DNA of 64,000 nt from NCBI GenBank assembly GCA_029310945.1, contig JARJFC010000001.1, positions 62,001-126,000 on the forward strand, given 5' to 3'. Under the pieces are notes generated by a model. It saw only the letters and a list, made by a program, of their open reading frames with translations, had not been told where the DNA came from and searched no databases. A program made the translations under genes and the position numbers. Origin of the DNA: Leptospira sp. 96542. Its GTDB lineage: Bacteria; Spirochaetota; Leptospiria; Leptospirales; Leptospiraceae. This document shows, piece after piece, positions 37,877-46,210 of this stretch (position 1 is its first letter; every line of letters begins with the position of its first letter).

Positions 37877-39235
37877 ATGCGTTTTTCACTCAGTTTACTT
37901 TTATTTTGCCTTCCTTTTTCACTATTTGCAGACGAGGTGATCAATCCTCGGGCAAATGGTGGAGGCTATGTTTCTGATAATGTCGGATACCTGAAAGAAT
38001 CTGGTGCCATTTCGGAAATCAATGAAATCCTCATCCAACTGGAAGCGGAAACTAGTGCTGAAATTGCCATTGTCATAATACCATCCATCGCCGACCAAAA
38101 TCCCAAAGAATTTGCGAACCTGCTCTTTGCAGCCTGGGGAGTCGGGAAAAAGGGTAAGGACAATGGAGTATTATTTCTACATATAACAGATCAAAGACGG
38201 GTGGAAATAGAAATCGGGGATGGTTTGGAACACATATTAACCGATATTAAATGCAAAAGAATTTTGAACGAATTGGTTATTCCCAATTTTAAACTAGGTC
38301 ATTATTCAAAGGGAGTTTACCTAGGTACGGTTGCTTTATCCAACGGAATTAAAAATCCAGAAGCCACAATCGATGAATTAGTGATCATATCCAATTCGCC
38401 AAATTACATTGACCCAAACTTAGATGAGCAGACTGCACGTATAGAAACAACTATTCTCAAAAATAAAAACGAAACTGGATTTTGGACAAAACATTTACAA
38501 AATCCTATGAAAGCTCTCTCGGATTACTATTATGTCTGGGTCATATTCTTAATTTCTATCATTTCCTTTTTGTTTGGTGAGCTATTTTGTTTAAAAAAAT
38601 TTGGAACTTTTCAAGTTTATCAATTTCAAAAATATACAGGAGGAATTATAGGTTTTGTTTCGTTCTCTGTATCGTTTATCATATTCAATTATTTAGAGTA
38701 TTATTATACAGAAACTTTATTCTCAATAATTCCCTTATTAACGATTCTCATTGGGCTTTTGTTTTGGAACCATTCCATTCTAAATCGGATCAGAAACAAA
38801 CCGAGACAATGTTTTAAATGCAAAGCAACGAAACAGAAACTATCGGAAAAAGATGATGATCAATATTTATCAGAAGGAAACCAAGTCGAAGAGAAAATTA
38901 AATCCAGAGATTATGATGTTTGGTTATGTAAATCTTGTAATGATGTACATTCCGAAGAATATCCAGGTGAAAGATCAATCGATAAATGCCCAAAATGTCA
39001 CTTCAAAACTCATGAAAACATTGCCATCAAAGTCATTCGTGTTGCAGATTACAACCGGGGAGGTGAAGAATTACATACATACAAATGCGCATACTGTTCT
39101 CATACAGAAGTAAAACGAATTTATACACCAAAACTAACTCGTTCGTCCTCAAGCGGAGGGGGTGGTAGCAGTAGTGGTGGTGGTAGTTTCGGTGGAGGAA
39201 GATCAAGCGGTGGTGGCGCAGGTGGATCGTACTAG
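37877..39235 (+). CDS. TPM-domain membrane protein with zinc ribbons and Gly/Ser tail
   Basis: 452 residues. After the signal peptide (LSLLLFCLPFSLFAD) comes a TPM domain (about 30-160: SGAISEINEILIQLEAETSAEIAIVII, GKKGKDNGVLFLHITDQRRVEIEIGDGLE). Three membrane helices lie around 215-310. The cytoplasmic C-terminal part has CxxC pairs (CFKCKATKQ, CKSCND, CPKCHFK, CAYCSH) that form one or two zinc ribbons, and a Gly/Ser-rich tail (430-452), as in the YgcG/TPM family. TPM proteins have been linked to phosphatase activity and to membrane-protein maturation; the role here is open. Its TAG overlaps a GTG in the next gene's frame. Confidence 0.9.
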   Translation: MRFSLSLLLFCLPFSLFADEVINPRANGGGYVSDNVGYLKESGAISEINEILIQLEAETSAEIAIVIIPSIADQNPKEFANLLFAAWGVGKKGKDNGVLFLHITDQRRVEIEIGDGLEHILTDIKCKRILNELVIPNFKLGHYSKGVYLGTVALSNGIKNPEATIDELVIISNSPNYIDPNLDEQTARIETTILKNKNETGFWTKHLQNPMKALSDYYYVWVIFLISIISFLFGELFCLKKFGTFQVYQFQKYTGGIIGFVSFSVSFIIFNYLEYYYTETLFSIIPLLTILIGLLFWNHSILNRIRNKPRQCFKCKATKQKLSEKDDDQYLSEGNQVEEKIKSRDYDVWLCKSCNDVHSEEYPGERSIDKCPKCHFKTHENIAIKVIRVADYNRGGEELHTYKCAYCSHTEVKRIYTPKLTRSSSSGGGGSSSGGGSFGGGRSSGGGAGGSY

Positions 39236-39255
39236 TGTATAACTTGTCCGCAAAA

Positions 39256-41160
39256 ATGAAAAATCTAATCTACCTATCAATACTTTTATTGGCTATGAAA
39301 TCAATTGAGAGTTCTCCACTAACGCTCGAATACAAAACAAATAGTCGAGATATTGGCCAATACTTTGAATACACAATTGCTGATAAAAAAACAAATATCG
39401 AAGATATAATTTCAAAAGATGTAAATTGGATACCCAATAAAAATAAAACAATATCGTTTCCGGGAGTCACAGATTCATTATGGCTTCGCATCAATTTATT
39501 TCATAAAAGTGACTTGCCTCACAGTTATTTTTTACATTTTTCAAGCCCTGTAGTCGATTATTTTGAGTTATATTATCTTTCGCACAATCAATGGGAAAGA
39601 ATGTCGTCAGGGGAACAAGTTTTACAAAGTGAAAAACCTATATATTCACACTTACCGGCTTTTCCACTCATATTTTCTCCAAACGAAGAGCGAACCATCT
39701 ATGTAAAAATTACGTCAGCAAACCCAATTTTCAACTTTGTTTCCATTTATAATTCGAGTTCCTTCATCGCCTTTGCAAAAAAACAGGACATATTTTTTGC
39801 AGCTTACTTTGGTGCTGGCTTTATGATGTTTTTTTTCAGCTTATTTTTAGCACATACATTACGTTATAGGCAATTTTTCTTCTATTTTTTTTATCTGGCA
39901 ACGATCCTTCTGATAAACGCCTTTTCCACTGGATTCATTCAATATATCGAAATAGGAAATAATCACCACTGGAAAAATTATCTTTTCCCAATAGCTATCT
40001 ACTTAACATCTGCATTCGGCTTATTATTTACTTTAGAATTCCTGAATGTTGAAACTTATTTCAAAAAGTTAGCATCGATAACTAAATTTTTTATCATTTT
40101 ATTTTTTCTTATGATCTTTATGGTCTTTTTTGTTGAATTGAGATTTTTTATTCAAATTGGCGTTTTGTTTGTTTTAATCCCCATTACATTAGGATTAACT
40201 ATTTCAATCTTAGTTACAATAAAGGCAAAAAAGAAAATTGAACCATTATTGTTTTTAATGGCATTTGGTTCCGTACTAGTTGGTGGTTCAATCAATACTT
40301 TAACTGTTCAAGGATTAATAATTCCCTTCCGTATCTCAGCATACTCACTACCACTTGGTTCTGCAATTGAAGTATTCTTTTTATCGCTTGCCCTTGTATT
40401 TAAAGTTTCCGATTACAGAAAAGCAACGGAAGACAAACAAGAGTTAGATTTACAGTTAAAAATTGCTCAAAAACTTCAAAACGGTTTACTGCCAAAAAAC
40501 ACTGGCATAGTGAATGGATTTAAAATAGGATTCAGATACATTCCTACATCGGAAATTGGTGGCGAGTTTGTTCAAATTCTCGAAAATCCAAATGGGTTGG
40601 GTTTCTTTTTATGTGATGTTTCAGGACATGGAGTACCCGCAGCGATGATTGCAAGTATGACAAAAGTTTCCCTTCAAATTTGGAATGACCAACTAAACAA
40701 TCCCGCAACGGCAGCGGAGAAAATCCGCCAATCTTTACTCAGTTCACTTTCTGGCCACTTCCTCAGCGCTTTTTTTGTTTATATTGGAATTGAAAAAAGA
40801 ATTATGAGGATCGCAAATGCTGGTCATCACCCAATGATTTTTTTGGATAAACTCGGAAATCTGCAAACGATATCTTCCTATGGTAGAGCAATCAACGAAT
40901 ACATTCCATCAGAAATCATTGAAAGAGAAATACCATTACTACTCGATGGAACATTCATACTATACACAGACGGAGTTACAGAAGCAAGAAATCAAAATAC
41001 TGGTGAGTTATTTGGAGAAGAAAGGTTATACTCTACTCTAAAAAATGCTGCCCATTTATCACCGCAATTAATTTGTGATAACGTGATTTTAGAAGTTCAA
41101 AAATTTCAAAATAGCAAACGAGCTGATGATGACATCACAATATTAGCATTTTCCACATAA
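39256..41160 (+). CDS. 7TMR-DISM sensor with SpoIIE-type PP2C phosphatase
   Basis: About 634 residues from ATG 39256 (a GTG at 39235 is also open). The signal peptide is LIYLSILLLAMKSIESS; a DISMED2-type periplasmic beta domain (about 25-160, with ITSANPIFNFVSIY) follows, then seven membrane helices (about 180-390), a short coiled coil and a PP2C/SpoIIE domain (about 425-632). Metal-binding motifs are FFLCDVSGHGVPAAMIASM and FILYTDGVTEARN. It probably dephosphorylates an anti-sigma-factor antagonist in response to an envelope ligand. No such partner is in the window. Probably co-transcribed with the TPM gene. Confidence 0.93.
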   Translation: MKNLIYLSILLLAMKSIESSPLTLEYKTNSRDIGQYFEYTIADKKTNIEDIISKDVNWIPNKNKTISFPGVTDSLWLRINLFHKSDLPHSYFLHFSSPVVDYFELYYLSHNQWERMSSGEQVLQSEKPIYSHLPAFPLIFSPNEERTIYVKITSANPIFNFVSIYNSSSFIAFAKKQDIFFAAYFGAGFMMFFFSLFLAHTLRYRQFFFYFFYLATILLINAFSTGFIQYIEIGNNHHWKNYLFPIAIYLTSAFGLLFTLEFLNVETYFKKLASITKFFIILFFLMIFMVFFVELRFFIQIGVLFVLIPITLGLTISILVTIKAKKKIEPLLFLMAFGSVLVGGSINTLTVQGLIIPFRISAYSLPLGSAIEVFFLSLALVFKVSDYRKATEDKQELDLQLKIAQKLQNGLLPKNTGIVNGFKIGFRYIPTSEIGGEFVQILENPNGLGFFLCDVSGHGVPAAMIASMTKVSLQIWNDQLNNPATAAEKIRQSLLSSLSGHFLSAFFVYIGIEKRIMRIANAGHHPMIFLDKLGNLQTISSYGRAINEYIPSEIIEREIPLLLDGTFILYTDGVTEARNQNTGELFGEERLYSTLKNAAHLSPQLICDNVILEVQKFQNSKRADDDITILAFST

Positions 41161-41197
41161 CCAATATACTTCTCTATTTTGTTGCAATTTAAAATTT

Positions 41198-43366
41198 TCA
41201 AAACTGATTTACAATTTTTTGTAGAAGATTCTGTGGATAAAATGGTTTCGAAATATAATCGTTCATGCCAACTGCCTTAATTTTTTCTTGAGTCTCTAAT
41301 TGTGCGGAAGCAGTAAGGGCGATGATCGGAATTTGCTTCCAACCTTCAGTTTTTCTAATAATTTCTACAGTTTGAAAACCATCTAACACGGGCATATGAA
41401 GATCCATCAGGATCAAATCGATCGAATTCAGCTCGAGAGTTTCTAATACTTCCTCCCCGTTCTCAGCAGAAAGTGTGAGAGCCCCCCATTTATCTAAAAA
41501 GCGAATTACAATTTCACGATTTAACTTTAAATCATCAGCAACCAATACTCTTTTACCTTTGATAATCTCTAATTTTTTCTCATCTAGTAAAGTTTTGTGT
41601 CTCGTTTCGTTTTCACCTCTTGTAACCTTTAGAGTAAACACAAAACTCGTTCCAACATTCTCTTCTGAGCTAAGTATCAGTGTTCCCTCCATTAGTTCGA
41701 CCAATCCTTTCGAAATTGCCAAACCAAGACCAGTCCCACCATATTTCCTAGTTGTGTCCACGTTTAGTTGCGTAAACTTTTCGAATACGTTTGCAAGCTT
41801 ATTGTCTGGAATACCTATACCAGAATCTTCTACTATAAACTGAATAGAAATTTCTGAATTATTTTCATAAAGTAATTTTACGGATAACGAAACAAAACCT
41901 TTATGAGTAAATTTAATTGAGTTTGATAATAAATTATTTAAGATCTGCAGAATACGTGTCGGATCAGAAACGATCCATTCAGGTAAATTATCAGCTTTCA
42001 ATAATTTAAAAATTAATAATTTTTCATCCGCTTTGAAAGAAAATGACTTCGTTACTGAAGACAATAATTCAAACAAATTGAAGTTAATTTTTTCGATACT
42101 AATCTTTTTCTGCTCAATTTTGTTAAAATCTAGAATATCATTAATGAGGGTTAATAATGTTTCACTGGAAAATTTCAAATTTTTTAAATTGGAGACTTGT
42201 TCTGGTTTTGGATTTTCATCGAGTAGTATCATTGAAAGCCCGATCACTGCATTTAGTGGTGTACGCAATTCATGACTCATACTGGCTAGAAATTCTGACT
42301 TTGCTTGGTTTGCCTCTTCTGCAGCGGATTTGGCTAACAAAAGTTCATTTTCAAATTTAACAGCCTCTGTAACGTCCACGAGCACGGCTCTCGATCGCAA
42401 AAAACTACCTGATAGATCATAAACTGCTGTTGCGGATAACACTACATACAAAAACGTTCCATCCTTCCTTAACAATTTGAATCGAACATTATAGATAGAA
42501 CCAGACTCTTTAAATGATTCAAATAAACTTAAATAATCTTTCCTGCTTTCTGAGCTTAACAAATCGAATAGCCTAACTTTTCCGATTAGTTCGTTTTCAT
42601 CGTAACCTAACCATTGCAATTCCGTCTGGTTAATTTTTAAAAAATATCCATTACAATCGACTGAGTGAAATCCAACTGGTGATTTTTGGTATAAATCATC
42701 AATTTCATTCAACTTAAATGAAATTTGTTCCTTCTCAGTATTAATCTTTTGATTTTTTCGCAAAATCCGCATTAACCATAAAATAAAAAAAGATAAAATT
42801 AAAAACCCTAAAGCAGATATAAATAATAGAATTGTATTTGTCTCTTTTTCCTTTGCCCAAATTTGCGATTCCTCAGTTTCTTTTTCAGAAAGTAAATCTC
42901 TAAGTTGAGATCTAATTTGATCCATCACGATTTTGCCATCTCTATTTAAGGCAATATTACCTTTGTTAATTTCTGCTCGTTTGATGGTATCCGCAATAAT
43001 CTTTAGTCTTTCCCCTGACAATTTTAGAATAACTTCTAATTTTTCTTCATATTTCACTTCGCAATGATCGATTAAATATTTCTCAATTTTTGGCAATGTG
43101 CTGATCGCAGTTTGATAAGGTGCGAGATAGTCACTATCTTTTGTTAGAAGGAATCCGCGTTGACCTACTTCCGCATCCTTTAACATAGATTCATAATTTC
43201 TTAAACTTGCATTCCATAAGGTTTTATCTAATAATATAACATTTAATTTTTCTAAACGATAAAGCTGAAGAAAAAAGAAAAGTGAAAGAAAAATCAGAAA
43301 AAACAAAAGGACAGACAGCGAAAAAGAAATAATACGATCGATATTGTCCTTCGAAGTCCAAGGCAT
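41198..43366 (-). CDS. CHASE3-PAS hybrid histidine kinase with receiver domain
   Basis: 722 residues. Membrane helices at 14-36 and 178-200 flank a CHASE3 sensor (GQRGFLLTKDSDYLAPYQTAIS). A PAS domain spans about 220-335, HisKA has His365 in SMSHELRTPLNAV, the HATPase domain shows GIGIPDNKLANVFEKF and GGTGLGLAISKGLVELM, and the C-terminal receiver has Asp655 in LILMDLHMPVLDGF. All catalytic residues are present. It is the last gene of a leftward run, 42 bp after the other hybrid kinase; its output partner is not in the window. Confidence 0.95.
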   Translation of the reverse strand: MPWTSKDNIDRIISFSLSVLLFFLIFLSLFFFLQLYRLEKLNVILLDKTLWNASLRNYESMLKDAEVGQRGFLLTKDSDYLAPYQTAISTLPKIEKYLIDHCEVKYEEKLEVILKLSGERLKIIADTIKRAEINKGNIALNRDGKIVMDQIRSQLRDLLSEKETEESQIWAKEKETNTILLFISALGFLILSFFILWLMRILRKNQKINTEKEQISFKLNEIDDLYQKSPVGFHSVDCNGYFLKINQTELQWLGYDENELIGKVRLFDLLSSESRKDYLSLFESFKESGSIYNVRFKLLRKDGTFLYVVLSATAVYDLSGSFLRSRAVLVDVTEAVKFENELLLAKSAAEEANQAKSEFLASMSHELRTPLNAVIGLSMILLDENPKPEQVSNLKNLKFSSETLLTLINDILDFNKIEQKKISIEKINFNLFELLSSVTKSFSFKADEKLLIFKLLKADNLPEWIVSDPTRILQILNNLLSNSIKFTHKGFVSLSVKLLYENNSEISIQFIVEDSGIGIPDNKLANVFEKFTQLNVDTTRKYGGTGLGLAISKGLVELMEGTLILSSEENVGTSFVFTLKVTRGENETRHKTLLDEKKLEIIKGKRVLVADDLKLNREIVIRFLDKWGALTLSAENGEEVLETLELNSIDLILMDLHMPVLDGFQTVEIIRKTEGWKQIPIIALTASAQLETQEKIKAVGMNDYISKPFYPQNLLQKIVNQF

Positions 43367-43408
43367 GAAACTACATAGAACATAACTAAAAAAGATTGCG
43401 AGTATTAT

Positions 43409-45334
43409 TTATTCCAAGGAATCCCAAGCAGGAAAATACAAGAAGAAACTTGTTCCTTCACCTTCCTTGGATTCTGCTATTATGATACCATCAGATTTTC
43501 TCATAATTCCAAAAATGATAGGTAAGCCAAGCCCTGTTCCTTTTTGTCCCTTAGTAGTAAAAAATGGTTCAAAGATCTTATTCAGAATGCTTTCGGGAAT
43601 CCCCGAACCATTATCTGTAAATTCCAATTCCCAATATATAGTTTTTTTCAAATAACCGATGTTTCTGATTTTTGAATCTTCATACCAAACACGCTTTAAT
43701 GAAACTTGAATTTTGGGATTTTCAACATTTGAAAGCGCATAACACGCATTCTCATACAAGTTTGATATAATTTGATAAAGCTGAATTTGATCCATTTTTA
43801 CAAAAGCAGGGCCATCATCAAGCGTAAGATTCAAATCAATAGAGCCAACTTTTTCCTTACCAAGATCACTAATTATAGATGAAAGTAGTTCGTGCAAATC
43901 GATTTGTTTCGATGAGGCAGATTCAATTTTTGAGTAAGTTAAAATTTGTCCTGTTAATGATTTTGCTCGATCCAAAGACTTTTGGAGCCCTTCGAGGGCA
44001 ACCACCGATCTTTTAAATTCATTAGATTCTTTTTTATTGTCCCACTCTGATTTTAAAAACCCAACATAAGTCAACATCGGTGTTAATAAATTATTAAAAT
44101 CATGGGCGATGCTTCCTGCAAATGTTCCAAGTGCTTCTAGTTTCTGGGCTTGTGCATATGCTCGTTCTAGGATAATTTTTTCTGTGATGTCTTTTGCCTC
44201 TAAAACTAAATATGTAATATTACCAGAAGGATCTTGCAAAGCATAGAAATCGCAGTCAAAAAATTTCTCTCGTCCATCTTTCATAGAATAACTGACAAAA
44301 ATTTCAGAGTGTTGTTTTTGTAAGGCCTTTTGTAAACCGTAATTCAGTTTGCCCTTTGATTCTTCTAAAGAATGCAAAAATAATGATGAGTTAAGATCAA
44401 GACCTTGAAGATCCTTCTCGTTTCGTTCAAATATCGTCACCGCAGTGTTATTCATTCGGATGATTGAGCCATTATTATCTAATAACAAAATAGCTTGTGA
44501 AGAATTATTAAAAATACCTTTAAACAAAAATTCATTGTGTTGAATTGCAAGTTCCATTTCGGAAAAATTGGATATATCGTGAACAGTTCCAAAATAACGG
44601 TATTTACCTTCTGAAATCGGTTCCGATTCAAATGAAAAGTCGACAGTCTTTGTTTTATTCCCAATTTCCAAACGAATTCTAAAATCATAAACCTTATTTT
44701 CTGTCTTGGCCTTATCCCAAGATGAAATAATTTTCTGTCGATCAGAATCAGCAATACGATCTAAAAGTTTAGATAAATTAGGTATCTCCGCATATGAATA
44801 TTCGAATATTCGATATAACTCGAGCGACCATAATACTTTCATGTCTGGATAAATAATTTCGAAATGCCCAAGTTTAGACAATTTTTGCGATCTAGTTAAA
44901 AGTTCTTCCCCATGAACGAGCATATCCCACACTTTTCTCTGCTGGCGTTTGGCAACGTAACTTTCATATTCTCTTTTTACGATCCAAACAATTTTTTTGA
45001 GTGAGCTTTTTGATAAAAAGTCTGCTGCTCCTGCTCGTAAAAATTCTTCAGCATTGTCTTCTGTGATAAATTCAGTAACGATAATGACTGGCAAATCAGG
45101 ATCAAATTTTTTCACATACTCCAGAACATAACTTCCATTAAAATCTGCTAAATAAAAATCTGATATTATTAAATCCCATGTGGAACTCAAAAATATTTCT
45201 TCAAATTTCTTTTTCCATTCTACCTGTACAGCATTTACTTCCCAACCAGCTTCCTCTAATAACGAAATTATCAGACCATACGCTGTTTTAGAGTCTTCCA
45301 CAACAAGTAGATTGATTTTTTTACGGTTTTGCAT
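43409..45334 (-). CDS. Receiver-PAS-PAS histidine kinase (soluble)
   Basis: 641 residues without membrane helices. An N-terminal receiver domain (LLVVEDSKTAYG, phospho-acceptor Asp59 in IISDFYLADF) leads to two PAS domains (about 150-255 and 265-390), a HisKA with His411 in GSIAHDFNNLLTPML and a HATPase domain (DNGSGIPESILNKIFEPFFTTK, GTGLGLPIIFGIMRKSDG). The AHDFNNLL form is typical of hybrid kinases that phosphorylate separate receivers. It lies 42 bp upstream of the CHASE3 kinase and 16 bp downstream of the patatin gene, so a phosphorelay between the two kinases is plausible. Confidence 0.95.
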   Translation of the reverse strand: MQNRKKINLLVVEDSKTAYGLIISLLEEAGWEVNAVQVEWKKKFEEIFLSSTWDLIISDFYLADFNGSYVLEYVKKFDPDLPVIIVTEFITEDNAEEFLRAGAADFLSKSSLKKIVWIVKREYESYVAKRQQRKVWDMLVHGEELLTRSQKLSKLGHFEIIYPDMKVLWSLELYRIFEYSYAEIPNLSKLLDRIADSDRQKIISSWDKAKTENKVYDFRIRLEIGNKTKTVDFSFESEPISEGKYRYFGTVHDISNFSEMELAIQHNEFLFKGIFNNSSQAILLLDNNGSIIRMNNTAVTIFERNEKDLQGLDLNSSLFLHSLEESKGKLNYGLQKALQKQHSEIFVSYSMKDGREKFFDCDFYALQDPSGNITYLVLEAKDITEKIILERAYAQAQKLEALGTFAGSIAHDFNNLLTPMLTYVGFLKSEWDNKKESNEFKRSVVALEGLQKSLDRAKSLTGQILTYSKIESASSKQIDLHELLSSIISDLGKEKVGSIDLNLTLDDGPAFVKMDQIQLYQIISNLYENACYALSNVENPKIQVSLKRVWYEDSKIRNIGYLKKTIYWELEFTDNGSGIPESILNKIFEPFFTTKGQKGTGLGLPIIFGIMRKSDGIIIAESKEGEGTSFFLYFPAWDSLE

Positions 45335-45350
45335 GAATACCTATATATTT

Positions 45351-46208
45351 TTAAAATGGAAAACTTGGAAATTCAATGTTACCTAAAATTTCCGCACTAT
45401 GTTTATACGCAGTGCCCCTACCCTCTGCCAAAGCAAACTTACCTTGCGAAAAATCATTAGGTGATAAATAAGGAGTGTTTGTTGTGAGGCGTATCAATTT
45501 TTTACCTTTTTCTTTTGCTAGTAACGTTTTCAAATCTTCCGTTTCTTTTTCGATAATCTGCGCAGATGCATCAAACGCCCGTTTAATTTTATTTTTACTA
45601 ACTGGACGATTATTATTGATTTCATGGATAACAATTCTATCGATGCTTGGGTCTAGAATCAATTCCTTGATCGGTTCCCCATCTCCAATTCCACCATCTA
45701 AAAACTCTTCGCCCTTAAATTCTTGCACTTCATACAAAAAAGGGAAGGCAATGGAAGCCATCACAGCATCCAACACATTTCCTTGCGTTAACAACTCCCT
45801 TTTATTTTTAGACAGATTTGAAACAGCTATTCCTAGCTTTATTTTCAGATCAGAAAAATTTTTATTACCTAAATAAGGATATAATAAAGCGCGAGTTGAC
45901 TTACCAGTCAAAATTCCGCTATAGCCATTTAAACCTTTCTGAAGAAGCCGTGAAACTATCGTTAAAGAATTACCTTCCCAAAAATCCTTTTTTTTGAGTC
46001 CAAGGATTAGTGATTCAAACTCAATCATATCTCGGCCTGTTGCAAAAAGAGCACCAATCATTGCTCCTGAACTTGAACCCGTTACAATCGCAGGCCTAAA
46101 ACCAATCTCTTGTAAACCCCTTACAAATCCAGTGTGCGCATAGAATCCAAAAAAAGCTGATTTTAAACAAAGGGCAGAATATTTTTTGGGAAAGAATAAT
46201 TCGATCAT
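45351..46208 (-). CDS. Patatin-like phospholipase
   Basis: 285 residues. The catalytic Ser46 lies in VTGSSSGAMIGALFATG (GxSxG) and the Asp in EEFLDGGIGDGEP, so the Ser-Asp dyad is complete. The oxyanion region, normally GGGxxG, reads LKSAFFGFYAHTGF here with the glycine triplet lost, which may lower or change activity. Patatins hydrolyse acyl esters of membrane lipids. No signal peptide is visible. It sits 2 bp after the P-type ATPase gene and 16 bp before the kinase gene. Confidence 0.88.
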   Translation of the reverse strand: MIELFFPKKYSALCLKSAFFGFYAHTGFVRGLQEIGFRPAIVTGSSSGAMIGALFATGRDMIEFESLILGLKKKDFWEGNSLTIVSRLLQKGLNGYSGILTGKSTRALLYPYLGNKNFSDLKIKLGIAVSNLSKNKRELLTQGNVLDAVMASIAFPFLYEVQEFKGEEFLDGGIGDGEPIKELILDPSIDRIVIHEINNNRPVSKNKIKRAFDASAQIIEKETEDLKTLLAKEKGKKLIRLTTNTPYLSPNDFSQGKFALAEGRGTAYKHSAEILGNIEFPSFPF

Positions 46209-46210
46209 TT

